64,000 nt of DNA from DATBLY01 sp963705545 (GTDB lineage: Bacteria; Actinomycetota; UBA4738; HRBIN12): assembly GCA_963705545.1 (NCBI GenBank), contig CAVPJX010000001.1, forward strand, positions 930,001-994,000, read 5' to 3'. Below the pieces are notes generated by a model. The model was not told where the DNA came from. It worked only from the letters and a program-made list of their open reading frames with translations, and ran no database searches. Position numbers and translations under genes: made by a program. Of this stretch, positions 36,273-45,737 are shown piece by piece. Position 1 is the first letter of the stretch, and every line of letters starts with the position of its first letter.

Positions 36273-38210
36273 ATGGCGCGCCCGACCCCCAGGTCCTCGA
36301 TCCTGTTCGCGCTGGCCGGAGGGCTGGTGGCGTTGGTCCTCGGCTTCGCGCGCGGCGCGCTGGTCGGATGGGTCGCCGGCCTCGTCGTGCTGGCGATCCT
36401 GCTGATCGTCGTCGGGGTGCGGTCCCGGGCCGACGCGCCCGCCGACCCGGGCCGGCGGCGGTTCCTGCTGCTCACCGGGCTCGGCGGACTCCTCGCCGTC
36501 GCCGGCGGGGGCCTCCTCGGTCGGTGGGCGAAGCAGCTGTCGCGCCCCGACCCGATGCCGGTCCAGGAGGCGATGGCGCAGGACCTCGGCGCCGACTACA
36601 TGGAGCTCGTCCGTCGCGCGTACCACCCGGGACGGTCCGGCGACCTCCAGCTCGTGCTGGCGCCCGGCAACAGCTCCAACTACCCGCCGGAGTCGCGGAA
36701 CCTGGATCGCTTCTACGTCGCGACGTCGCACGCCTCGGTCTGGATGTACCTCGAGCGCGTGCCGTTGGTGCTCTACGGCCCCGGACGGGTCGCCCCGTCC
36801 GACAACGCCGACCGCGTGACCCTCGCCGACCTCGCGCCCACGGCCGCCACGTTCATGGGGTTCGACGGCTGGCCGCCCGACCGGGCCGGGAGGCCGCTCC
36901 CCGATCAGCCCTCGGAGGTCCCGGGCGAGGCCACGGCCGCGCCGAAGCTGATCGTGACGTTCGTGATCGACGGCGGCGGGTGGAACGCGCTGCAGCTCTG
37001 GCCGGAGCGGTGGCCCACCCTGAGGCGCCTGATGGCCGAGGGGGCGAACCACCGTGGGGCGATCACGGGCTCGTTCCCCGCGGTGACGGCGTGCGCGCAC
37101 GCGACGATCGGCACGGGCACGTTCCCCGACGAGCACGGCATCACGGGCCACAACATCCGCGACGGCAGCAAGGTCCGCAAGGCCTACGGCGAGGCCGGCC
37201 GCGCCGACCCCGGGGACCTCCTGGTCCCGACGTTCGCCGAGCTGTGGAGCGAGGCGACAGGCGGTCGTGCCTGGATCGGCCAGATCGGCTACCAGGTCTG
37301 GCACATGGGGATGATCGGCTCCGGCCGCGCGCCCGGCGCGCCGGCGACCGGCTCATCCGAGGAGCTGCCGGTCGGCGTCTACTGGGACGAGCACCAGACG
37401 AAGGACAACGGCGCCGGCGCGTGGGCGCCGCACAACCCCGAGCTCTTCCGGATGCCCGAGGGCGCCCCGGGCCTCGAGGTCTACGAGGCGCACGCCGCCG
37501 AGACCCCGGTCCCCCCGTTCACCCCGGACGCCGGCCCGGCCCCGCGGCAGATCGCGTGCTGCTCGCCCCCCGTGGTCCGCTACCAGGGGGACCTGATCGA
37601 GGCGACCCTGCGGAACGAGCCGATCGGCCAGAGCGGCGTGACCGACCTCCTGTACATCAACTACAAGGCTCCCGATTACGCGGGCCACGTCTACGGCCTG
37701 GCCGCCGAGGAGACCGGCGACATGATCGAGGAGGTGGACGCGCAGCTCGCGCGCCTGGTCGGCACGCTCGACGAGCTCTGGCCCGGCGAGTACCTGCTGT
37801 TCGTCACCGCCGACCACGGCCAGTGCCCGCTCCCCGACTCCGTGGACGGCGTCCGGCTCGATCCGATCCAGCTCGGCGACGCGATCGAGCGCGAGTTCGG
37901 CGGCGGCCCGTTCGCGGTGGTGCAGAACGTCGTCCCGTCGGAGGTGTACCTGCACACCGACGTCCTGTGGCAGCACGGCGCATCGGTCGACGACGTCGCC
38001 GCCTTCCTGCAGGACTACCGCTACCGCCAGAACATCGGTCCGTACGTGCCCGCGAGCGCGATCGAGCAGGACCTGCTCGACGAGAAGGAGTTCTCGGCGG
38101 TGTTCGGCACGCGGTTCCTGGCGTCGCTCGCGACGCGCGATGCGGCGGCGTTCGGCGAGACGACGTACGCGGACGCGGATCCGACCGGCGTCCCCGCGCC
38201 CCCGGCCTGA
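36273..38210 (+). CDS. membrane-anchored type I phosphodiesterase/nucleotide pyrophosphatase (alkaline phosphatase superfamily)
   Basis: 645 residues. Three N-terminal helices (SSILFALAGGLVALVLGFAR, LVGWVAGLVVLAILLIVVGV, FLLLTGLGGLLAVAGGGLLG) are followed by an extracytoplasmic phosphodiesterase domain. The metal/nucleophile region is VTFVIDGGGWNALQLW and GSFPAVTACAHATIGTGTFP (nucleophile Thr), with PDEHGITGHN, INYKAPDYAGHVYG (Asp/His) and LLFVTADHGQCPLP. A predicted lipid or nucleotide phosphodiesterase facing the periplasm or cell wall; the natural substrate is unknown. The 200 bases before it show no gene. Confidence 0.82.
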   Translation: MARPTPRSSILFALAGGLVALVLGFARGALVGWVAGLVVLAILLIVVGVRSRADAPADPGRRRFLLLTGLGGLLAVAGGGLLGRWAKQLSRPDPMPVQEAMAQDLGADYMELVRRAYHPGRSGDLQLVLAPGNSSNYPPESRNLDRFYVATSHASVWMYLERVPLVLYGPGRVAPSDNADRVTLADLAPTAATFMGFDGWPPDRAGRPLPDQPSEVPGEATAAPKLIVTFVIDGGGWNALQLWPERWPTLRRLMAEGANHRGAITGSFPAVTACAHATIGTGTFPDEHGITGHNIRDGSKVRKAYGEAGRADPGDLLVPTFAELWSEATGGRAWIGQIGYQVWHMGMIGSGRAPGAPATGSSEELPVGVYWDEHQTKDNGAGAWAPHNPELFRMPEGAPGLEVYEAHAAETPVPPFTPDAGPAPRQIACCSPPVVRYQGDLIEATLRNEPIGQSGVTDLLYINYKAPDYAGHVYGLAAEETGDMIEEVDAQLARLVGTLDELWPGEYLLFVTADHGQCPLPDSVDGVRLDPIQLGDAIEREFGGGPFAVVQNVVPSEVYLHTDVLWQHGASVDDVAAFLQDYRYRQNIGPYVPASAIEQDLLDEKEFSAVFGTRFLASLATRDAAAFGETTYADADPTGVPAPPA

Positions 38211-38215
38211 TCGCG

Positions 38216-39486
38216 ATGCCGCTCGACCTGACCGCCGACGATCGCGCGATCGCTCGGCGGTGCTCGCGGCGACGCGGCGGCCCTCGCGATGCGGATCCTC
38301 GTCGAGCTGGGCACGATCGCGGACGCCGAGCGGCTGATCGACGTCGTCTCCGCGCACGTCGACAGCTGCCTGTACCACGGGCCGGCGGGCCTGGACTTCG
38401 CCTCCCGGCTCCTCGAGGGAGGCGCACGGGTCGTCGTGCCGACGACGCTGAACGTGTCGTCGCTCGACCTGCTCCACCCCGGCCTGGTCCGCCTCGACGC
38501 GCGCACGGCGGCGGACGCACGGCGGCTGATGGATGCCTACCTCGCGATGGGCTGCCGACCGACCTGGACGTGCGCGCCCTATCAGCTCGCGGACCGGCCC
38601 CGACCCGGAGCGCACATCGCGTGGGCGGAGTCCAACGCGATCGTGTTCGCGAACTCGGTGCTCGGCGCCCGGACCGAGCGCTACGGCGACTTCGTCGACA
38701 TCTGCGCCGCCATCACCGGGCGCGTCCCGCTCACCGGCCTGCACACCGACGAGGGGCGTCGCGCCCGCGCGGTCTTCCGGCTGGACGGGGTGCGGGAACG
38801 GCTGCTCGAGGACGAGACCCTGCCCACGCTCGTCGGTCACGTGGTCGGTCGCCGGACGGGCGGCCTGGTGCCGGCGATCGTGGGGCTGCCGGTGTCGACC
38901 TCGGAGGACCGCCTCAAGGCGCTCGGGGCGGCGGCGGCGTCCTCCGGCGCCGTCGCGATGTTCCACGCCGTCGGCATCACGCCCGAGGCCCCGACGCTCG
39001 ACGCGGCGACCGGCGGTCTCGAGCCGGAGCTCGAGGCGACGATCGGCGAGGGGGACCTCCGCGCGGCGCGCGCCGAGCTGACCACGGTCGCCGGCGGGCG
39101 CCTCGGCGCCGTGAGCGTCGGCACGCCGCACTGCTCGCTCGCCGAGCTGGAGCGCCTGGCCGAGCTGGTCGGAGGGACCGCGGCAAGCGTGCCGTTCTAC
39201 GCGAACGTCGGCCGCGACACCCTGGCCGAAGCCGCGCGTCGCGGGCTGGACGCTCGACTCGCGGATGCCGGGGTCACGATCGTCAGCGACACCTGCACGT
39301 ACATCACCCCGATCCTGCACGACCTCGACGGGCCGGTCATGACGAACTCGGGGAAGTGGGCCTGGTACGCCCCGAGCAACCTCGGGTTCGACGTGGTGTT
39401 CGGCTCGATGCGACGAGTGCGTCCGCTCCGCCGCGATCGGCCGCGTCTGGCGCGACCCCGGCGCGTGGGGCGACGACGATGCCTGA
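38216..39486 (+). CDS. aconitase X catalytic (large) subunit
   Basis: About 423 residues with frame breaks near 38,250 and 39,413. It begins PLDLTADDRAIA, then ALAMRILVELGTIADAERLI. Family marks: DSCLYHGPAGLDF, VVVPTTLNVSSLDLLHPG, TCAPYQLADRPRPG, AWAESNAIVFANSVLGARTE, HCSLAELERLAEL, TCTYITPILHD and MTNSGKWAWYAPSN. The conserved Cys residues support an iron-sulfur or mononuclear iron site. Aconitase X enzymes act as cis-3-hydroxy-L-proline dehydratase in bacteria or mevalonate-5-phosphate dehydratase in archaea. No mevalonate genes occur here, so a hydroxyproline-type role is more likely. The stop overlaps the small-subunit ATG. Confidence 0.85.
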
Positions 39487-39899
39487 GGCCCGGACGCTCG
39501 TCGCCGGTCGGGCCGAGGGGTCCGCGCTCGTGCTGGACGAGCCGCTGAGCTTCTGGGGCGGGCTCGATCCGGCGACCGGCCGGCTGATCGACGTCCACCA
39601 CCCGCAGCACGGGGCGGTCCTCACGGGACGCGTGCTCGTGATGCCGGCGGGGCGCGGCTCGAGCTCCAGCTCGTACGTCCTGGCCGAGGCGATCCGGGTC
39701 GGCATCGCGCCCGGCGGCGATCGTGCTCGGCGAGCCCGACCCGATCGTGGCGCTCGGCGCGATCGTCGCCCGGGAGCTGTACGGGACGCGGATGCCCGTC
39801 GTGCGGTTGGAGACCGAAGCGTACGACCGCCTCATCGACGGCGTTGGGTTGCAGCTCTCGGCGACCGCCGACAGGGTCTTGCTCGAGCCGACGGGATAG
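39479..39899 (+). CDS. aconitase X swivel (small) subunit, DUF126
   Basis: About 140 residues with one frame break near 39,720. EARTLVAGRAEGSALVLDEP, then LSFWGGLDPATGRLIDVHHP, then VLVMPAGRGSSSSSYVLAEA are the AcnX swivel-domain hallmarks, with the conserved serine-rich loop. It supplies the phosphate/carboxylate-binding loop to the large subunit encoded immediately upstream (8-base overlap). Confidence 0.85.
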
Positions 39900-39929
39900 G
39901 ACTGCATCACCCAGATACGATGACTGACC

Positions 39930-42900
39930 GTGCGCGTGTTCATCAGCTATAGGCGTGACGATGCGGCGGGACACGCCGGCCGGATCGCCGACAAGCTCGC
40001 AGCAACGTACGGCCACGACTCGGTCTTCATGGACGTCGATGCCATCGGAAGCGGCCGCGACTTCGTGGCGGCGATCGATCATGCCATCGGGGATGCGGAC
40101 GTCGTCCTCGTCGTGATCGGCCCCGCATGGTCCAGCATCGTCGGTCCCGATGGGCATCCGCGCCTGAATGACCCCAGCGATCTGGTCCGACTTGAGGTCG
40201 AGGCCGCTGTAGGTCGTGGCATCCGAACGATCCCGATCCTCGTGGCAGGGGCATCGATGCCCACGACCTCTGAGCTTCCCCCATCGCTTTCATCGGTCGG
40301 CCGACTCAATGCCATGGAGATCGCTGATCGGAGCTTCCATCGCGACCTCGATCTCGTGATCTCCAGCCTCGAAGAGGAGGCCGCGGGAACCTCAGGAGAA
40401 GGTGAACCCCCGGGCCGCTCGTGCACGACGTGTGGATGGTCGGTCCCGGCGGATGCTCGCTTCTGCCCATCGTGCGGAGCCGCACTGATCCCAACCGGAA
40501 GCCGCACCCGCACGATCGAAGAGCGACGGATCGTCTCGATCCTGTTCGCCGACCTGGCAGGGTTCACGTCCCACTCCGACCAGGCCGACCCCGAGGACGT
40601 CCGGCGCACACTCGTCCCCTTCCATGCTCTGGCCAAGGAGGAGATCGAGCGCTTCGGGGGCGTCCTGGACAAGTTCATCGGCGACGCGGCGATGGGCGTC
40701 TTCGGCGCACCCATCGCCCATGAGGATGACCCCGAGCGCGCCCTCCGGGCCGCCTTCGCGATCCAGGCACGGGCCGACGAGCTCGCGCTCGCGGTGCGCG
40801 TCGCGGTGAACACGGGAGAGGCCGTCGTCGCGTTCGCGACCGGACCCCACGTCGGGGAGAACGTGGCGGGAGACGTCGTCAACACGGCGTCCCGCATGCA
40901 GGGGGTCGCGCCGCTCGGGAACATCGTCGTCGGCGGATCGACGTTCCTCGCGACGCGCGCCTCGGCTGACTTCGTCGAGCTCGACGCCGTGTCGGTGAAG
41001 GGCAAGGCCGACCCGTTGCGGGTATGGCGTGCGGTCGGACTCCGGTCGGATGCCCCGCTGCGGGACGAGGACGACCCGCCGCCGTTCGTCGGTCGCGAGC
41101 GCGAGCGCGCGCTCCTGCGCGAGTTGTTCCGGCGCACGATCGGCGAGCGGACCGCCCAGCTCGTCACGATCGTGGGCGATCCCGGGATCGGCAAGACCCG
41201 GCTCGTCGCCGACCTCGCGGAGCACGTGCGCTCGACCGATCAGGCCGTGTCGTGGTTCCGCGGCCGCTGTCCCCCGTACGGGGACGCCGTGACGTTCGCG
41301 CCTCTCGAGCAGGTCGTCCGGGGCGTGACGGGGATCATGCGCTCCGACGACCGGGCGACGGCGCTCGACAAGCTCGCGTCGACCGTACGCGACCTCACGG
41401 ACACGGCCCGAGGAGGCGGACTGGCTCCGTTCGCGCCTCGCGCCCCTGGTCGGCGCCGCCGATCAGGACGCGACGGGCGTCGATCGCGACGAATCGTTCA
41501 CCGCCTGGGCGCGCTTCCTGGAGCTCGAGGCCGAGCGCCGGCCGCTCGTCCTGGTGGTGGAAGACCTGCAGTGGGCAGATCCACCGATGCTCGAGTTCCT
41601 GGACCGCCTCGCCGCCCACCTGGAACGGACGCCGCTGCTGCTCGTGTGCACTGCCCGGCCCGAGCTGTTCGACCTCCGGACGGACTGGGGCGGCGGGAAG
41701 GCGAACGCCTCCACGATCTCGCTGTCGCCCCTCGACGAGCAGGAGATGCTGACCCTCCTCGGCGGCCTCATCGTGCGGACGTTCCTCCCCGAGGGGTCGG
41801 AGGGATCGCTGATCGCGAGCGCCGGTGGGAACCCGCTCTTCGCGCTCGAGTTCGTGCGCATGCTGGGCGACCGCGGGGCGGCAGCGCTGACGCCCGACGG
41901 AGGAGAGGCCGGCTCCGTGGGCGAGGTCCGGTGCCCCAGTCGATCCAGGGGCTGATCGCCGCGCGCTTGGACGCGCTCACCCAGGTCCAACGGGCCTCGT
42001 GCAGGACGCGGCCGTGATCGGCGACCCGTTCTGGGTGGGTGCGCTCGCGGCCACCGCACCGCCGGACGTGGACGTGCCGGCCGAGCTGCGCGAGCTCCAG
42101 CGCCGGGGGATGGTCCGGCCCGCGGCACAGCGCTCGCTCGAGGGGGAGGCGGAGTTCGGGTTCTCCCACACCCTGATCCGCGACGTGGCCTACGGGCAGA
42201 TCCCGCGGGCACGACGCGCGGAACGGCACCGCGAGACCGTCCGCTGGCTGGAGGACGCGGCGGCCGGGCGCCTGGACGACCTGGCCGAGCGGCTCGCGTT
42301 CCACGCCTGGGAGGCCCTGCGGCTCGCGCGGGCGGCCGCGCTCACCGATGACCTCGAGGCCGATCGAAGACGACGCCCGTCGGTTCCTCAAGCTCGCCGG
42401 CGATCGGGAGACCTCGCTCGACCTCGAGCAGGCGTCCGCCTCGTACGGGCGTGCGCTCGAGCTCGCGCCGCCCGGCCACGCCGATCGCCCCATCCTGCTC
42501 CAGCTCTGGACCTCGGTCGCCTGGCGCGCGGGGAAGATCGACGCCGACGAGGCGGTGGCGAGCTATCGAGAGGCGCTCGAGGCGGCGCTCGCGGCCGACG
42601 ACCGCACGACGGCGGTCCGCGTCCTGCGCCGCCTGTACTTCCAGCTCGGGCAGCAAGGCGACACCGTGACGGCACGGGAGATGCTCGACCGCGGGATCGC
42701 GATGCTCGAGGGCGACGAGCCCTCGGCCCTGCTCGGGGAGCTCTACGCCTGCCGCGCCGAGGACGAGATGTTCGCCGGCCGGACCGAGGAGTCGCTCCGC
42801 TGGGCGGACCGCTCGCTGGAGCTCCCGCAGACGGACGGCTCGCGGCTGATCGCGCTGCACATCCGCGGGAACGCGCGCTGCGAGATGGGCGACCTCGCGG

Positions 42901-43796
42901 GCGGCATGGACGACCTGTGGGCGGCGCTCCGTCAGGCCGAGGAGACGGGCACGGCCCTCGACGTGTCCACGTGCAACTCGTACCTCGCGGAGTGGGTCGG
43001 GCTGACCGAGGGGCCGCGTGAGGGGCTCGAGCTCAACCGGACCGGCATCGAGGTCTGCGAACGACGGGGGATCCGGGGCCAGGCGATGTGGAGCCGGGCC
43101 GAGTCGCTGTGGCTCCTGTACGACCTCGGCGACTGGGACGAGGTCCGTTCCCGATCGTCGGCGCTGCGGACGTGGGGTGGCGAGCGAGGGGATTCCCAGA
43201 TCGAGACGGTGGCCCGCTCGTACGAGGCGCGGGTCCAGGTCCAGCGCGGTGAAGCGGGATCCGCCGCCGACCTGATCGAGCCGGCGCTGCCCGTCGCGCG
43301 CCGGATCGAGGACCTGCAGATCCTCGCCCCGACCCTGCTCGTCGCGATCCAGGTCGCCGCGGCCCGCGGCGACGCCGACGGTGCTCGCGACCTGCTGAAG
43401 GAGTTCGACGCGGTCACCGAGGACGGCCCCGTCGAGTACCGCGAGGTCCAGTGCCTGGAGGCCGTGCGCTGCGCGCTCGCGCTCGGCGAGCGAGCCCTCG
43501 CCGAGCGGCTCGTCCGGGACCGACCGATGCACCACTGGCGAGCCCGCGCCGCCGTGACCGCGGCTCGGGCCCTGCTCGCGGAGGCGTCGGGCGAGGTCCG
43601 CGAGGCGCTCGCCGGCTTCTCGGAGGCCGGCGAGAGCTGGCGATCCCGCGGTTGCGTGCCGGAGCAGGCGCACGCGATGCACGGTGAGGCGCGGTGCCTT
43701 CGGAAGCTCGGGTCGGAGGAGGACGCCGATCGGGTCGCGGCGGAGGCGAACGAGGCGTTCGTGCGACTCGGGATCCCCCCGGCGGGGACCGGCTAG
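39930..43796 (+). CDS. TIR / zinc-ribbon / class III cyclase / AAA ATPase / TPR protein
   Basis: About 1,289 residues over five frames (breaks near 41,410, 41,935, 41,995 and 42,355). Order: a TIR_2-like domain, residues 1-130 (VRVFISYRRDDAAGHAGRIA, LVRLEVEAAVGRGIRTIPIL); a zinc ribbon, 165-190 (CTTCGWSVPADARFCPSCGA); a class III cyclase, 200-370 (ILFADLAGFT, LDKFIGDAAMGVFGAP, GDVVNTASRMQ, with the two metal Asp, ATP-type Lys/Asp and the Asn/Arg pair); and a STAND-type ATPase (VTIVGDPGIGKTRLVADLAE, LVLVVEDLQWADPPMLEFLD). An alpha-solenoid of TPR-like repeats runs to the end. The cyclase-AAA-TPR architecture is common in actinobacteria; an added N-terminal TIR is unusual. GTG start at 39930, possibly leaderless after TACGAT. 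Confidence 0.82.
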
Positions 43797-44085
43797 GCCG
43801 GGCTCGCCCGGCCCGCTCGCGCAGCAGATGCGGCTCGAGCTCGTAGCCCGCCGCAGGAACAGGAACCCGAGCCCCAGGTTCGCGATCAGCTCCACGTCGG
43901 GCGGCCGGGCGAGCCCCGACCATCGTGGCGTGCAGGGAGCCGATCGGTTCGAGCACGGGCGGAGCGTACTTCGGCGCTCGGAACGAAAGCGCAGAGCGAT
44001 CGACCTAGCGCGAACACCCGTAGTATGAAGCCCGCCAGACGCCGGCAGATCCGTGCGGAGCCGGCCGAGCGAGTGGGAGGTTCTC
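43797..44085. other. intergenic, possible broken small gene on the minus strand
   Basis: Gap of 289 bases. On the minus strand a fragment from about 43,961 to 43,800 reads VLEPIGSLHATMVG, then in a second frame ARPPDVELIANLGLGFLFLR, then in a third GYELEPHLLRERAG. This looks protein-like across two frame breaks but is not recognisable, and no clear ribosome binding site was seen. Otherwise nothing was found in the gap. Confidence 0.25.
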
Positions 44086-44354
44086 ATGGGGATGAGGCGA
44101 CGTTCGAGGCGCCGGGGCCTCGTCGCAGGTGCGGCGGTTGGCCACCACATGGCCAAGAAGAGCGCCGAGCGGCAACAGGCCGAGTACAGGGTCAGGAGCA
44201 GGCGCAGTACGAGGCTCCAGCCGAACCGGCGCAGTACGCGCCGCCTCCGGCGGACCCGGCCGACCAGATCGAACACCTCGCACAGTTGCACGCCTCGGGT
44301 GCGCTGACGGACGAAGAGTTCGCGGCAGCTAAGGCGAAGGCGCTGGCGACCTGA
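44086..44354 (+). CDS. SHOCT domain protein
   Basis: About 90 residues with one frame break near 44,195. A basic N-terminus (MGMRRRSRRRGLVAGAAVGH) and a QAQYEAP-type low-complexity linker are followed by the short C-terminal SHOCT domain: DQIEHLAQLHASGALTDEEF, AAAKAKAL. GGGAGG lies 7 bases before the ATG at 44086. SHOCT domains are oligomerisation elements; function unknown. Confidence 0.75.
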
Positions 44355-44416
44355 ACGAACCGCGGATCGTCAGGAGACGTTCGCCGGCTCGATATGCGTT
44401 GAGGAAGGTGGCTGTG

Positions 44417-44833
44417 ATGGGTGGATCGCGTACGGACGTGCTGAAGAAGGCGATCGAGGCCGAGGTGGGTGGTGAAGAGGTCGATCTGAGCACCATGTTC
44501 ACCGACGATGTCGTCGGCTGGTCGCCGTACGCCAGCGTCTCGGGGCTCATGGCGCTCACCGAGCTCGCCGCCCTCCGCGACGTGGCGTTCTCCAACGTGG
44601 TCATCTACTTCCGAGGGCTCGACGAGGTGGGCAACAAGGCGTTCGCCGAATGGCTCATCGACGCCGACCACACGGGTCCGCTCGTCCTCGGTGAGGATGC
44701 GGTGCTCGAGGCGACGGGACGGCACGTCCAGTTGGCGGGCGCCACGGTGGCCGACTTCCGCGACGGGAAGATCCGGTCCTATCGGACGTACTTCGACGAT
44801 GTCTCGCTGATCGAGCAGCTCGCCGGCGCCTGA
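44417..44833 (+). CDS. SnoaL/NTF2-like protein
   Basis: 138 residues. An N-terminal helix (RTDVLKKAIEAEVGG) is followed by a cone-shaped NTF2 pattern: MFTDDVVGWSPYASVSGLMA, VIYFRGLDEVGNKAFAEWLI, ATVADFRDGKIRSYRTYFDD. SnoaL-like/ester cyclase-like, catalytic role unassigned. GGAAGG upstream supports the ATG at 44417. The GNAT gene starts 13 bases downstream, so the two are co-transcribed. Confidence 0.75.
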   Translation: MGGSRTDVLKKAIEAEVGGEEVDLSTMFTDDVVGWSPYASVSGLMALTELAALRDVAFSNVVIYFRGLDEVGNKAFAEWLIDADHTGPLVLGEDAVLEATGRHVQLAGATVADFRDGKIRSYRTYFDDVSLIEQLAGA

Positions 44834-44846
44834 CGCAGCCGGCGCG

Positions 44847-45281
44847 GTGGAGTTCCACGTCGAGAACGATCCGGATCCGCTCGACATCGGATTCCTCGAA
44901 ACGCAGATCCGTCGGGAGGCGTCCGCCGCCATGGGACTCGGCGACGAGGTCGACCTGGCGATCTTCGTGCGCGAGGGTGGCAAGGTGGTTGCCGGCATCA
45001 GCGGCTGGACCTGGGGCGATTGCTGCGAGCTGACGAGCCTCTGGGTGGAGCCGGCGCGTCGAGGTCGCTGGCTCGGACCCCGGCTCCTCGCCGCCGCTGA
45101 GGCCGAGGCCGCGGCGCGTGGCTGCACGCAGACCATCCATCTCACGTACGACTTCCAGGCCCGGCGCCTGTACGAGTGGGCGGGCTACGAACTGATCGGG
45201 CGCGTCGAGGACTTCCCCTCCGGAGCGGACGTCCTCTGGTACCGCAAGCGCCTGACGCCACCCGAGGCGCCGACGTCGTGA
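44847..45281 (+). CDS. GNAT-family N-acetyltransferase
   Basis: 144 residues. Acetyl-CoA binding region LWVEPARRGRWLGPRLLAAA (R/Q-x-x-G-x-G/A type, here RRGRWLG), and the C-terminal beta-bulge strand LTYDFQARRLYEWAGYELIG typical of GNAT enzymes. GTG start at 44847, no strong ribosome binding site. The substrate is unknown. The next feature is the tmRNA on the other strand. Confidence 0.82.
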   Translation: MEFHVENDPDPLDIGFLETQIRREASAAMGLGDEVDLAIFVREGGKVVAGISGWTWGDCCELTSLWVEPARRGRWLGPRLLAAAEAEAAARGCTQTIHLTYDFQARRLYEWAGYELIGRVEDFPSGADVLWYRKRLTPPEAPTS

Positions 45282-45337
45282 AGGATCACCCGGCGACGGC
45301 CGTGACGACCTGACGGGCCTCGGAAGGACAGCGGGCG

Positions 45338-45684
45338 TGGTGGAGGTGAGGGGATTCGAACCCCTGTCTCTGGGCGACCGTCCGGGGCTTCTCCGGGCGC
45401 AGCCAGGCGGTTGAAGTTCGCCTCGAGGCTCCCGCCGGCGGAGACCCTCTCGGCTAGTCCGGGTGCGATGTCCGGCGCCGGCCCCCGCACGGAACCGTCG
45501 CCGTGAGCCTGCTCACGACGCCCATCCCTCGGTCGCAGGCGGCCCGAGGGGGGCGGCTACTTGATTAAGCAGCGAGCGCGTAGTTATCGGCGCTTGTGTT
45601 GGTTCCGGCGTTTAACGAGACTCCGGAGATCTCGGCCCGCTTCACCCGGACGGGATCCGTCCAGATCGAAGCCAGTACACCCCC
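45338..45684 (-). ncRNA. ssrA: transfer-messenger RNA (tmRNA)
   Basis: One-piece tmRNA of about 347 nt. The 5' end GGGGGTGTACTGGCTTCGA matches the conserved GGGGxUGUxCUGGxUUCGA start. The 3' end has the tRNA-like T arm GGGGTTCGAATCCCC followed by TCACCTCCACCA; GGGGGTG pairs with CACCTCC to form the acceptor stem, and CCA is encoded. The tag reading frame, near 45,570-45,605, encodes (A)GTNTSADNYALAA then TAA, the standard ALAA degradation tag. It rescues stalled ribosomes together with SmpB, encoded about 1.6 kb upstream beyond a decarboxylase gene. Confidence 0.95.
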
Positions 45685-45703
45685 ATATGCGGTTGTCCTT
45701 CCG

Positions 45704-45709
45704 AGTATA
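45704..45709 (-). promoter_or_regulatory. candidate -10 element of ssrA
   Basis: TATACT on the minus strand, 20 bases before the mature tmRNA 5' end. Transcription would begin about 7 bases later and RNase P would trim the leader. No strong -35 is seen. Confidence 0.4.
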
Positions 45710-45737
45710 CGGTCGGACCACGACCCGACCGAAGGCC

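Noticed and set aside
36116..39952. Plus-strand open frame of about 1,280 codons
   Set aside because: Arginine/proline-rich shadow of the phosphodiesterase and aconitase X genes in another frame; no conserved motifs.
45338..45360. tRNA-like 3' end with encoded CCA
   Set aside because: Its 5' partner and tag frame show it is the tRNA-like domain of tmRNA, not a separate tRNA.
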